A DNA stretch of 10,131 bases from Chryseobacterium sp. (GCA_030146295.1 JASLCD010000063.1:1-10131), one strand, 5' to 3'; counted from the stretch's first letter, positions 1 to 6,521 are shown. The notes: generated by a model from the letters alone, not told the origin. Made by a program: numbers and translations.

Positions 1-2375
1 TTGTTATACTTTCACTTTCTGTATTTGCATATACAGGTTTCACCGCACAAAATATTCAGAATAACCCGGGCAGCAACCACGGTAACAAGTTTGAGCAGCT
101 AGGAACTATTCTACCAACACCTAACATTTACAGAACGGCTTCCGGGGCTCCGGGGCACGGATACTGGCAGAACAGAGCCGACTACAACATCACCGCTTAT
201 CTGGATGAAGATAAAAGGAATCTGAAAGGTTCTGAGACAGTAACCTATTACAACAATTCTCCGGACGATCTGGATTATATCTGGCTGCAGCTTGATGAAA
301 ATGAGCATTCAAGCATCAGAAATGCCGGATATGACGCATCTTCCGTTCTTCGTCCTTCAACGACTGACCAGCAGCTTAAAGTAACGGAACTTCCTGTAAA
401 GGACAATGGTTATGGTGTAAGTCTTGAAAAAGTGACAGATGCTTCGGGCAATGCCTTAAAGTATACCGTCAACAAAACCATGATGCGTATTGATCTTCCT
501 AAAGTTTTGAAAAAGGGTGAAAAATTCGTTTTCAAAGTAGACTGGAACTACAATATCTCCAACAGAATGAAGATGGGAGGCCGCGGCGGTTATGAAAACT
601 TTCCTGAGGATGGCAATGACCTGTATACCATTACACAGTGGTATCCAAGAATGTGTGTTTACAGCGACTTCCAGGGCTGGCAGAACCACCAGTTTACCGG
701 AAGAGGTGAATTTGCTTTGGTTTTCGGAGACTTTAAGGTTTCTATGAATGTTCCTGCCGATCATATTGTGGGCGGAACCGGAGAATGTAAAAATTACGAT
801 CAGGTGCTTACATCTGATCAGTTATCAAGATACAGAAAAGCTGAAAATGCAGCTGAGCCTATTGAAATTGTAACATTGGATGAAGCTAAGAAAGCAGAAA
901 AAAATCATTCAAAACAAAGAAAAACATGGGTTTTTGAAGCAAAAGATGTCCGTGATTTTGCATGGACTTCTTCCAGAAAATTTGTCTGGGACGGCATGCG
1001 TGTCACCATTCCTGAAAACAACAATAAAGTAATGGCAATGAGTTTCTATCCAAAGGAATCTTATGGTCTTTACAGAAAGTTTTCCACAAAAGCTGTAGCA
1101 CATACTATTAAAACCTATTCAGAATTTACCATTCCTTATCCATATCCTGTAGCACAATCTGTAGAAGCGGCAAACGGAATGGAATATCCGATGATCTGTT
1201 TCAATTTCGGAAGAACTGAAAAAGACGGAACGTATTCTGAAGGAACCAAAAACGGAATGCTTGGAGTAATCATCCACGAAGTTGGGCACAACTTCTTCCC
1301 GATGATCATCAATTCTGATGAAAGACAGTGGGCATGGATGGATGAGGGTCTGAATACGTTTACAGAATACCTTACGGAAGAAAAATGGGATAATAAATTT
1401 CCTTCCAAAAGAGGACCGGCATGGACGATCGTAGATTATATGAAACTACCGAAAGATCAGCTGGAGCCTATCATGAGCAACTCCGAAAATATTGTTCAGT
1501 ATGGTCCGAACGCTTATTCAAAACCTGCAACAGGACTGAATATTCTTCGTGAAACGATCATGGGAAGAGAACTTTTCGACAAAGCATTTAAAACATATGC
1601 GAAAAGATGGGCTTTCAAACATCCCGAGCCTGCAGATTTATTCCGTACCATGGAAGATGCAAGCGGTGAAGATCTTGACTGGTTCTGGAGAGGCTGGTTC
1701 TACGGTACAGATCCTGTAGATATTGCGATTGATAAAGTAACGGTATCTGTTCCTAATCTTGATACGGACCCTAAAGCTGCTGCTGAAGTAAAATATCAGG
1801 TTGAAAAGCCATTGGTAAACAGTTTTGAAGATCTTTCAAAAATCAGAAACAGAGAAGATAAGAATATTAAATTCTATGTGGATGGCGACAAAGATGCTCA
1901 GGATTTCTATTACAGATATGACAGAGGCCAGGAAAAGGTGGATAATAACAAGGAATACACCATCAAAACTGAAGCTGGTCTTCCTTTAGATGCTAAGGAT
2001 AAGGAGAAATTCAAAAATATCACAGGCTATCAGATCGATTTTGTCAACAAGGGCGGATTGGTAATGCCTATAATTCTTGAGTTCACATTTGAAGACGGTT
2101 CCAAATTGTATGATAAATCTGCTGCACAGATCTGGAGGCTGAATGAGCAAAAAGTTTCCAAGACGTATTATTTTGACAAGAAAGTAAAATCAATTCAGCT
2201 TGATCCTATGAGAGAAACTGCTGATATTGATACCAACAACAATTTCTGGAGCAGCGCCGGATCAGGTTCCGAAACTTCAAAATTCCAGCTCTTCAAACAA
2301 AAACAGGAAGGCGGAACAGTACGAGGAGGCTCAACCGGAAAGGTGAATCCAATGCAGGCCGCAGGAAAGAGTTAA
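1..2375 (+). CDS. M1-family zinc metallopeptidase (aminopeptidase-like), 5'-truncated by window edge
   Basis: The frame is open from base 3 to the TAA at 2373-2375, giving 790 visible residues. The first residues (VILSLSVFAYTGFTAQ) read as the end of a secretion signal, so only a few codons lie outside the window. A GTG at 432 is internal and is not the start. The gluzincin zinc site HEVGH is at visible residues 425-429, followed 18 residues later by Glu448 (HEXXH-x18-E). The exopeptidase motif upstream is GMEYP (392-396), a known variant of the classical GAMEN. Tyr505, in AYSKPATGL, is the likely transition-state tyrosine. A C-terminal region of about 240 residues, probably beta-rich, follows the helical part, and the tail is low in complexity. 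Family members cleave N-terminal residues from peptides; this one is predicted to act in the periplasm or outside the cell. Family assignment is secure; exact specificity is unknown. Confidence 0.93.
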   Translation, partial: VILSLSVFAYTGFTAQNIQNNPGSNHGNKFEQLGTILPTPNIYRTASGAPGHGYWQNRADYNITAYLDEDKRNLKGSETVTYYNNSPDDLDYIWLQLDENEHSSIRNAGYDASSVLRPSTTDQQLKVTELPVKDNGYGVSLEKVTDASGNALKYTVNKTMMRIDLPKVLKKGEKFVFKVDWNYNISNRMKMGGRGGYENFPEDGNDLYTITQWYPRMCVYSDFQGWQNHQFTGRGEFALVFGDFKVSMNVPADHIVGGTGECKNYDQVLTSDQLSRYRKAENAAEPIEIVTLDEAKKAEKNHSKQRKTWVFEAKDVRDFAWTSSRKFVWDGMRVTIPENNNKVMAMSFYPKESYGLYRKFSTKAVAHTIKTYSEFTIPYPYPVAQSVEAANGMEYPMICFNFGRTEKDGTYSEGTKNGMLGVIIHEVGHNFFPMIINSDERQWAWMDEGLNTFTEYLTEEKWDNKFPSKRGPAWTIVDYMKLPKDQLEPIMSNSENIVQYGPNAYSKPATGLNILRETIMGRELFDKAFKTYAKRWAFKHPEPADLFRTMEDASGEDLDWFWRGWFYGTDPVDIAIDKVTVSVPNLDTDPKAAAEVKYQVEKPLVNSFEDLSKIRNREDKNIKFYVDGDKDAQDFYYRYDRGQEKVDNNKEYTIKTEAGLPLDAKDKEKFKNITGYQIDFVNKGGLVMPIILEFTFEDGSKLYDKSAAQIWRLNEQKVSKTYYFDKKVKSIQLDPMRETADIDTNNNFWSSAGSGSETSKFQLFKQKQEGGTVRGGSTGKVNPMQAAGKS

Positions 2376-2406
2376 AAAACAAAAAGTTGTAACTTTTAAC
2401 AAATAC

Positions 2407-2470
2407 AGCACTACTTATTATTAAAAAGATCATGAAAACCATTCTTTTCCTTTTAATAATAAGTAGTGCT
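2407..2470. repeat. Perfect 20-bp inverted repeat enclosing the start codon of the next gene, followed by T8
   Basis: The left arm at 2407-2426 (starts AGCACTACTT) is the exact reverse complement of the right arm at 2451-2470 (ends AAGTAGTGCT). The 24-nt loop (2427-2450) holds the ATG at 2432-2434. The right arm encodes LLIISSA of the signal peptide. It is followed at 2473-2480 by eight T's, which encode part of NFFS. In RNA this would be a long stem-loop with a U tract, shaped like an intrinsic terminator or attenuator but lying inside the coding start. The repeat is seen directly. Its role (end of the upstream transcript, attenuation, or control of translation) is inferred. Confidence 0.85.
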
Positions 2471-3154
2471 AATTTTTTTTCACAAACTCTGCTTACTCCC
2501 AAAAATGCAGGTATTGATTCAAAATTGATCAAAGATGAAACTTCTGAAGCGGTGTGGTATGCTGAAAATGCCGGCACAAAAATAGAAATCGGAAGCATCA
2601 TTACAGCAATTAAAAGATTGAACAAAACTGATCTTCTCATCAAAACAATGGTAAAAATGAAACAGGTTCCGGATGCAAAATGGACCGATTCTACCCTTGT
2701 AAAAACATTGGATTTCTCTCCTATCTATCATTCTTCGTACAACACCAACAGAGATATGGTACTCAAATCCCTGAAAGATAAGGTGACGGGATATTATCTT
2801 GATAAAAAAACTCAGAAAAAAGATGTTATTGATATTCCTGCAGTTCATTACTTTGACAGCAACAGTTATCCAATGCTCATAAGATTTCTTCCCTTGAAAG
2901 AAAATTATACTGCTGAAATCTCAATTTTTGACTACAATCCTAAATCTGAGAAAAAAGGAATGATGAAAGCCTATATTCTGAATACTCAAAAAACCGAATA
3001 TCAGGGGAAGCCAGTATGGGTAGTAAAAACCAATGATGATATCAGTAACAAAACGACTACCACAACTTATTATATTGATGTAGTAACTCGAAAAATTGTA
3101 AAGCAGGATATGGATATGGCAGGCAGAAAAATGTCTTTGGAAACGATGCCGTAA
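2432..3154 (+). CDS. Exported protein of unknown function (possibly DUF3108/LolA-like beta fold)
   Basis: The 240-residue product starts with a signal peptide (MKTILFLLIISSANFFSQ, cleavage probably just before Q18). The mature part has no membrane segment, no lipobox cysteine and no catalytic motif that I recognise. The C-terminal half alternates short hydrophobic strands with polar turns (for example PVWVVKTNDD, then TTTTTYYIDVVTRKIVKQDM). This pattern resembles DUF3108-type or LolA-like curved beta sheets, in which the last strands report a conversion 'into units' of a lipid- or polymer-binding barrel. That resemblance is a weak inference. The gene lies 56 bp after the M1 peptidase on the same strand and could be co-transcribed, but the hairpin over its start codon suggests separate control. 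I chose the ATG at 2432 because the signal peptide begins there directly. Confidence 0.75.
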   Translation: MKTILFLLIISSANFFSQTLLTPKNAGIDSKLIKDETSEAVWYAENAGTKIEIGSIITAIKRLNKTDLLIKTMVKMKQVPDAKWTDSTLVKTLDFSPIYHSSYNTNRDMVLKSLKDKVTGYYLDKKTQKKDVIDIPAVHYFDSNSYPMLIRFLPLKENYTAEISIFDYNPKSEKKGMMKAYILNTQKTEYQGKPVWVVKTNDDISNKTTTTTYYIDVVTRKIVKQDMDMAGRKMSLETMP

Positions 3155-3225
3155 ATTACTGGAAACCAAACACCAACAACCTAATTCTGTCTACAAAAAA
3201 CAGAACAATCTGACTTAAAAAGTTT

Positions 3226-3233
3226 TATATTTG
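3226..3233 (+). promoter_or_regulatory. Putative -7 promoter box (TATATTTG) of peptide gene 1
   Basis: TATATTTG fits the Bacteroidota -7 consensus TAnnTTTG. It lies 74 bp before the peptide ATG and 10 bp before the conserved leader element that starts ACACCAAATGTC. An equivalent box (TATCTTTG) sits in nearly the same place before peptide gene 2, which strengthens the call. I see no good -33 TTTG at the usual distance. Confidence 0.55.
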
Positions 3234-3243
3234 AATTACCATA

Positions 3244-3307
3244 ACACCAAATGTCAAAAACCTGATTGACAATAACTGTTCAGGATAAAAAAAACAAAAT
3301 ATTACTT
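3244..3307 (+). promoter_or_regulatory. Conserved 5' leader with hairpin, copy 1
   Basis: The leader opens with ACACCAAATGTCAAAAACC, which is repeated before peptide gene 2. It carries an inverted repeat, CCTGA (3261-3265) with TCAGG (3280-3284), around a 14-nt loop. A stretch with CAAAATATT follows, shared by both copies just before the start codon. An ATG inside the element opens only a four-residue frame (MSKT, 3251-3265). Conservation in two copies is seen directly; a regulatory or RNA-stability role is inferred. Confidence 0.5.
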
Positions 3308-3445
3308 ATGAAAAATGCCAAATTACTAAGCAGAGATGCTCAGAAAACCATCCATGGCGGAATTGCTGCCAGACTTGTATGCTGCGAACGCGACGATAAC
3401 GGAAAATGTACTTTATGGATCGGACCGGGACAGAATTGTCCATAG
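3308..3445 (+). CDS. GG-leader cysteine-rich small peptide 1 (bacteriocin-like precursor)
   Basis: This 45-residue ORF starts at ATG 3308 and stops at TAG 3443-3445. The first 18 residues, MKNAKLLSRDAQKTIHGG, look like the leader of Bacteroidota GG-type natural-product or bacteriocin-like precursors, with cleavage expected after Gly17-Gly18. The predicted mature peptide is 27 residues long with four cysteines (C25, C26, C34, C44) in the pattern CC-x7-C-x9-C, and ends LWIGPGQNCP. Two disulfides are possible. A second copy of the whole unit follows at 3684, with the leader, cysteine spacing and tail preserved, which argues that both are real genes. Such leaders are normally removed by a C39 peptidase-transporter; none is in the window. 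Killing, signalling and other roles are all unproven. Confidence 0.82.
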   Translation: MKNAKLLSRDAQKTIHGGIAARLVCCERDDNGKCTLWIGPGQNCP

Positions 3446-3469
3446 TTCAATCATCTGATAACAAATGAG

Positions 3470-3497
3470 AATAAAGCCGGAAATTTCCGGCTTTATT
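3470..3497 (+). terminator. Palindromic terminator after peptide gene 1
   Basis: A perfect 28-bp palindrome, AATAAAGCCGGAAA followed by its exact reverse complement, lies 24 bp after the TAG. In RNA the central AAAUUU would form the loop, leaving an 11-bp stem ending in GCCGG/CCGGC, followed by a weak U-rich stretch (UUUAU). The same core recurs after peptide gene 2, which supports a terminator. Confidence 0.8.
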
Positions 3498-3593
3498 TAT
3501 ACTCTCACTCTCACCGAAACTCATTAACAGCTGATCATCATGATTTTATAAAAAAACACCAATTAATATATCACACTATAAGGAAAAAAATAT

Positions 3594-3601
3594 TATCTTT
3601 G
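3594..3601 (+). promoter_or_regulatory. Putative -7 promoter box (TATCTTTG) of peptide gene 2
   Basis: TATCTTTG matches TAnnTTTG. It stands 13 bp before the second copy of the leader element, compared with 10 bp in copy 1. Its presence indicates that peptide gene 2 has its own promoter and is not merely read through from gene 1, whose terminator ends at 3497. Confidence 0.55.
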
Positions 3602-3614
3602 ATACACTTCTTTT

Positions 3615-3683
3615 ACACCAAATGTCAAAAACCCTGATTGACTTTAAATGCTCAGGGACGTACAAATCAAAATATTTTTAACT
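3615..3683 (+). promoter_or_regulatory. Conserved 5' leader with hairpin, copy 2
   Basis: The element repeats ACACCAAATGTCAAAAACC with one extra C. The stem is CCCTGA (3632-3637) with TCAGGG (3652-3657), again around a 14-nt loop. It is one base pair longer than in copy 1, and both sides have changed so that pairing is kept. The internal ATG at 3622 now opens a 19-codon frame ending at 3681, two bases before the peptide ATG; copy 1 has a stop after four codons. The RNA shape, not this small frame, therefore appears to be what is conserved. Confidence 0.5.
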
Positions 3684-3818
3684 ATGAAAAATGCTAAATT
3701 ATTAAGCAGAGACGCTCAGAAATCAATCAATGGCGGAGCAGCAGGACGCTTTTGCTGTGAATACAATTACAAAGGACAATGTATCCTGTGGATCGGACCG
3801 GGACAATACTGCCCATAG
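3684..3818 (+). CDS. GG-leader cysteine-rich small peptide 2 (paralogue of peptide 1)
   Basis: This 44-residue ORF starts at ATG 3684 and stops at TAG 3816-3818. The leader MKNAKLLSRDAQKSINGG differs from copy 1 only at T14S and H16N and ends in the same Gly-Gly. The predicted mature peptide has 26 residues with cysteines C24, C25, C33 and C43, giving the same CC-x7-C-x9-C spacing and the same tail, LWIGPGQ-x-CP. The middle of the core differs (EYNYKGQ against ERDDNGK), changing charge and aromatic content. Leader and C-terminal codons are close at DNA level (TGGATCGGACCGGGACA is identical in both), so the duplication is fairly recent, or selection on the ends is strong. No modification, export or immunity gene is adjacent. 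Confidence 0.82.
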   Translation: MKNAKLLSRDAQKSINGGAAGRFCCEYNYKGQCILWIGPGQYCP

Positions 3819-3840
3819 TTCCATTATAGATAACAATTTT

Positions 3841-3870
3841 AAGTAAGGCCGGAAATTTCCGGCTTTACTT
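3841..3870. terminator. Bidirectional terminator between peptide gene 2 and the convergent regulator gene
   Basis: A 30-bp palindrome (AAGTAAGGCCGG, AAATTT, then CCGGCTTTACTT) is perfect apart from one position that can form a G-U pair on the plus-strand RNA. It ends one base before the stop codon of the minus-strand response regulator (3871-3873) and starts 22 bp after the TAG of peptide gene 2. It can therefore serve both convergent transcripts. Confidence 0.8.
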
Positions 3871-4569
3871 TTAGCTTAAATGGGTTTTTAAGTTCTTTTT
3901 ATAGGTTCTTCCCAATGGAAGTTCGTCCCCGTTTTTCAGAAAAACATGGCCGGAATTATAAGAATTGATCTGATCTGATAATACAATATAAGACTTATGG
4001 ATTCTGATGAACCCAAAATGCTGAAATTTCTCTTCAAAATTTGACATTCTCTCCAAAATCATATACTTTTTCAAAGGTGTCATCAATACGATATATTCTC
4101 CGAATCCCTGAATCCAAAGAATATCTTTAAGAAAAACTTTATTCATTACATAATTGGATTTGAACATAATAAAGTCTTCCTGCTGTTTCCTGCTGGCCGA
4201 ACTTTTAAACTGAACAAAATCCCTTGCTTTATGAACCGCTTTTTTAAAGGTTTCAAAATCTACAGGCTTTATCAGATAATGTACAACGTCCAGTTCAAAT
4301 GCTTTTACCGCATATTTGGTTTCAAGTGTAAGGAAAATACACAACGGTGGATCCGGAAGCTGCTGCAACAGCTCTACTCCATTGATGCCGGGCATGTTGA
4401 TATCGAAAACAACCAGATCCACGGTGTTCGCTTTCAGAAAAGCCAGTGCTTCTTCCGGTTTCTGAAATGAAGCCAGTAATTCAACATCTTCAAGCTGTTC
4501 GCAATATTGCTTTACAAGCTGCAATGCAGGATACTCATCATCTACATTAACGATAGTCAGATTAGCCAT
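3871..4569 (-). CDS. LytTR-family DNA-binding response regulator
   Basis: The 232-residue product has an N-terminal receiver domain (about 1-118) with the acidic pair D10-D11, phospho-acceptor D56 in VVFDINMPG, T81 and K101 (in LIKP). A LytTR DNA-binding domain (about 130-232) follows, with the typical stretches FIRIHKSYIV (187-196) and LPLGRTYK (217-224). All key phosphotransfer residues are present. The ATG at 4569 overlaps the end of the sensor kinase gene by 8 bp (ATGGCTAA), so the two are co-transcribed and form one two-component pair. LytTR regulators usually bind paired sites near a promoter; likely targets are the divergent transport operon or the convergent peptide genes, but the sequence does not decide between them. 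Confidence 0.95.
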   Translation of the reverse strand: MANLTIVNVDDEYPALQLVKQYCEQLEDVELLASFQKPEEALAFLKANTVDLVVFDINMPGINGVELLQQLPDPPLCIFLTLETKYAVKAFELDVVHYLIKPVDFETFKKAVHKARDFVQFKSSASRKQQEDFIMFKSNYVMNKVFLKDILWIQGFGEYIVLMTPLKKYMILERMSNFEEKFQHFGFIRIHKSYIVLSDQINSYNSGHVFLKNGDELPLGRTYKKNLKTHLS

Positions 4570-5674
4570 TGATAGTAATTGTTAAGGCAATTTTATATTG
4601 ATCATTTTCTTTAGGTCCGGAATAAAATTCATACTGATCAGGATAAAATTTATCCAATATATGAATAATTGCTTCATTACCCAATCCGTGATAGTCAGAT
4701 TCAGCTGCATGAATTCTATCTTTCTCTACAGAGTTTATAATTTCAAAATACAGTTCAGAGCGTTCAATATTACAGAATAATTTTATAAAACCATGAGGAT
4801 CCTCTCCTATTGCCGAGTGTTTTAAAGCATTTTCAAATAAAGTAAGAAGTACAGCGGATGGAATCTCTGCAATATCAAATTCTTCCTGATCTTCAATATC
4901 CAATACAATATCGAGCTGATTATTATATTTAAGCTGATATAAAGCTGCAAGAGCTTTCAACGAAGAAAACTCCTGGGAAACCGTTACTTTTTCTTTTCCA
5001 CTGTCATAGATAATATACTTCAGAAGCCTGCTCAGCTGTAAAATGGAATCGGGTGTTTTCTCAGAATGTACAAAACTGTTGGCATATATATTATTAAGGG
5101 TATTCAGCAAAAAATGAGGATTCAGCTTAGACTTGAGCAGGTCCAGATAAAGCTGGTCTTTTTCTTCCCCAAGGTTGATGACATCCTGTTCTATTAAAAA
5201 CTTGTCTTTCGTAATTCCCAAAAACGAGCCCACCAAAATAATTATCCCCTGTGAAACATACACATTATACAGAAAACCTACGTGATATCCCTCACCACGA
5301 AAATCCATCTGAAAGACAGCAGGCTCCCACAGAATTCTGAAAAGACTGGAGGTTAAAAAACAAATTAAAGCATAGAGTATGAACTCCGGATATTTATTGG
5401 ATAAATAAAACCGGGGAACAAGATAATAGTATACCAGATAATAAATTCCAACATTGAAAATGGTATTCAAAATAATGCTTACAGCCAGCTGAGTAGAATC
5501 CAGGAAGTAGTTTTCGGTGAAATATGTCATCAAAATGAAGATAAAAAGGAAAAAAATATGCTGAAACCTCAACAAAAATTTCCAGCGGTACTTCATAAGA
5601 CTTCCCAGAATTTTACCGCTAAATAAAACCCTGATAATCAATAATATAATTATAAAATTAATGATTAAAAACAT
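4562..5674 (-). CDS. LytS/YpdA-type sensor histidine kinase (His_kinase, HATPase)
   Basis: An integral-membrane kinase of 370 residues if it starts at ATG 5674. Four to five hydrophobic segments (roughly 1-18, 37-53, 61-87, 96-115, 137-155) precede a short charged linker. The H-box LKSKLNPHFLLNTLNN (180-195) contains the phosphorylated His187 and is typical of the His_kinase family PF06580. An N-box LFENALKHS with N282 and a short glycine motif (HGLGNEA, near 329-335) form the ATP site. The frame remains open to a TTG at 5725, adding 17 residues. I prefer ATG because a TATATTTG box on the minus strand (5708-5701) lies 26 bp before it, much as in the divergent gene, but the longer form is possible. 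There is no periplasmic sensor domain, so the ligand is probably sensed within the membrane segments. The gene overlaps the response regulator. Confidence 0.9.
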   Translation of the reverse strand: MFLIINFIIILLIIRVLFSGKILGSLMKYRWKFLLRFQHIFFLFIFILMTYFTENYFLDSTQLAVSIILNTIFNVGIYYLVYYYLVPRFYLSNKYPEFILYALICFLTSSLFRILWEPAVFQMDFRGEGYHVGFLYNVYVSQGIIILVGSFLGITKDKFLIEQDVINLGEEKDQLYLDLLKSKLNPHFLLNTLNNIYANSFVHSEKTPDSILQLSRLLKYIIYDSGKEKVTVSQEFSSLKALAALYQLKYNNQLDIVLDIEDQEEFDIAEIPSAVLLTLFENALKHSAIGEDPHGFIKLFCNIERSELYFEIINSVEKDRIHAAESDYHGLGNEAIIHILDKFYPDQYEFYSGPKENDQYKIALTITING

Positions 5675-5700
5675 AGTCCATACCAAATTTTGAAACGCAT

Positions 5701-5708
5701 CAAATATA
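5701..5708 (-). promoter_or_regulatory. Putative -7 box (TATATTTG) for the two-component operon
   Basis: On the minus strand TATATTTG matches TAnnTTTG, 26 bp before the ATG at 5674. If the kinase really started at the TTG at 5725, this box would lie inside its codons 6-9 and would not be its promoter. No other exact match faces this way in 5726-5825. I see no convincing -33 element. Confidence 0.35.
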
Positions 5709-5789
5709 ATATCTTTTTGTCTCAAAATGCAGTTCGTTGAGAAAAACTGTCATTGATTGAAAAAATCCAGGCCCGCTCTTTTGAATAAA

Positions 5790-5797
5790 TATATTTG
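5790..5797 (+). promoter_or_regulatory. Putative -7 box (TATATTTG) for the transport operon
   Basis: TATATTTG lies 28 bp before the ATG of the DUF2490 gene and matches the Bacteroidota -7 consensus. It would be the promoter of the whole 5826-9851 operon, divergent from the kinase. A -33 TTTG is not obvious; this could reflect dependence on an activator such as the adjacent LytTR regulator, which is an inference. Confidence 0.45.
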
Positions 5798-5825
5798 AGA
5801 AACCGCAATATTAATCAAATATTAC

Positions 5826-6521
5826 ATGAAACTTAATATACAATTAACGCTTATTTTATCATTTTGTATGCTCAGTGGCCTTTTGCACAGTCAGAGTAAA
5901 GATAACTACAATATGTGGTTTCAGTACCTGATGTCGGCAAAGCTAACCGACAAGAGTACTTTAACTGCGCTTACTCAATACCGTTCCTTTGACCTCGCTT
6001 ACGATACCAGGCTTTTCCTCGTGAATGCGTATGTAGATTATGAGGTGGTAGAAAATATCAGACCTGCCGCAGGAGCGATGTTTTTAATCCTTGAATCTTA
6101 TAATGCTGACGATTCTAAAAAAATAAGATATGAAAAAAGACCTTTTCAACAGGTAACCGCCGATTATTACATCGGAAGAACCTCAATCTCTAACCGTCTC
6201 AGAGTGGAAGAACGCTTTATCAGCAATCCCGATGAATTTGAGGTAAGAATCCGATATCTGATCTCTGTCAGAATTCCTTTCAATAAAAAAGGAGAAAAAG
6301 AAAAACTCTACGGTATTCTTAAAAATGAAATAAGAATGAATGTTGATAAGCTAGAACCCTTTGACAGCAATCGTATTACAGCAGGCCTGGGAATAAAATT
6401 AGGGAAAAATTCTGCTTTGGAACTTGCCTTTATCAATCAGCTGGAAACCAAAAAAACGAGTAATTACGGGTTCATAGGTTTCAGAAACAATTTTGACTGG
6501 AGAAAGAAGAAACAACAATAA
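5826..6521 (+). CDS. DUF2490-family outer-membrane beta-barrel protein
   Basis: The 231-residue product has a signal peptide (about 1-22, ending LLHSQ). Repeated amphipathic strands follow, each rich in aromatics and charges: MWFQYLMSAKL, TALTQYRSF, LFLVNAYVDYEVV, FQQVTADYYIG, RLRVEERFI and FEVRIRYLISVRIPF. The C-terminus ends on a strand NYGFIGFRNNFDW followed by a basic tail RKKKQQ. This matches the DUF2490 family, thought to be small outer-membrane barrels of unknown role. The ATG at 5826 starts directly on the signal peptide. It is the first gene of the transport operon, 22 bp before the citrate transporter, which suggests an outer-membrane channel or accessory for the same substrates; this is inference from position only. 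Confidence 0.85.
   Translation: MKLNIQLTLILSFCMLSGLLHSQSKDNYNMWFQYLMSAKLTDKSTLTALTQYRSFDLAYDTRLFLVNAYVDYEVVENIRPAAGAMFLILESYNADDSKKIRYEKRPFQQVTADYYIGRTSISNRLRVEERFISNPDEFEVRIRYLISVRIPFNKKGEKEKLYGILKNEIRMNVDKLEPFDSNRITAGLGIKLGKNSALELAFINQLETKKTSNYGFIGFRNNFDWRKKKQQ

Larger units (their letters stand above)
3226..3870 (+). repeat. Tandem duplication of a complete peptide-gene cassette
   Basis: Two units run 3226-3497 and 3594-3870. Each has the same order of parts: TAnnTTTG box, ACACCAAATGTC leader with a 14-nt-loop hairpin, GG-leader peptide, and a terminator with the core GCCGGAAATTTCCGGC. They are separated by about 95 bp of AT-rich sequence (3498-3593) in which I see only a short direct repeat (CTCACTCTCAC). 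The arrangement points to duplication of a self-contained transcription unit. Confidence 0.8.

Noticed and set aside
456..1408. Minus-strand open frames across the M1 peptidase
   Set aside because: They mirror the conserved peptidase frame, have no recognisable domains and no promoter or spacing evidence.
2371..2400. Short AT-rich inverted repeats (GTTAAAA/TTTTAAC and AAAAGTTGTAACTTTT) just after the M1 peptidase stop
   Set aside because: The arms are only 6-7 bp of mostly A/T with no T tract, so they are too weak to call a terminator or operator.
3185..3205. TTCTGT/ACAGAA inverted repeat after the 2432-3154 gene
   Set aside because: A six-base stem with a 9-nt loop and no following T run; could easily arise by chance in AT-rich DNA.
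4231..4470. 79-residue plus-strand reading frame inside the response regulator
   Set aside because: It lies wholly opposite a gene with intact receiver motifs and shows no family features; it is a shadow of that gene.
5675..5725. TTG-started 17-residue N-terminal extension of the sensor kinase
   Set aside because: ATG 5674 gives a normal membrane-first product and a -7-like box sits between the two starts. The extension remains possible and is noted in the kinase entry.
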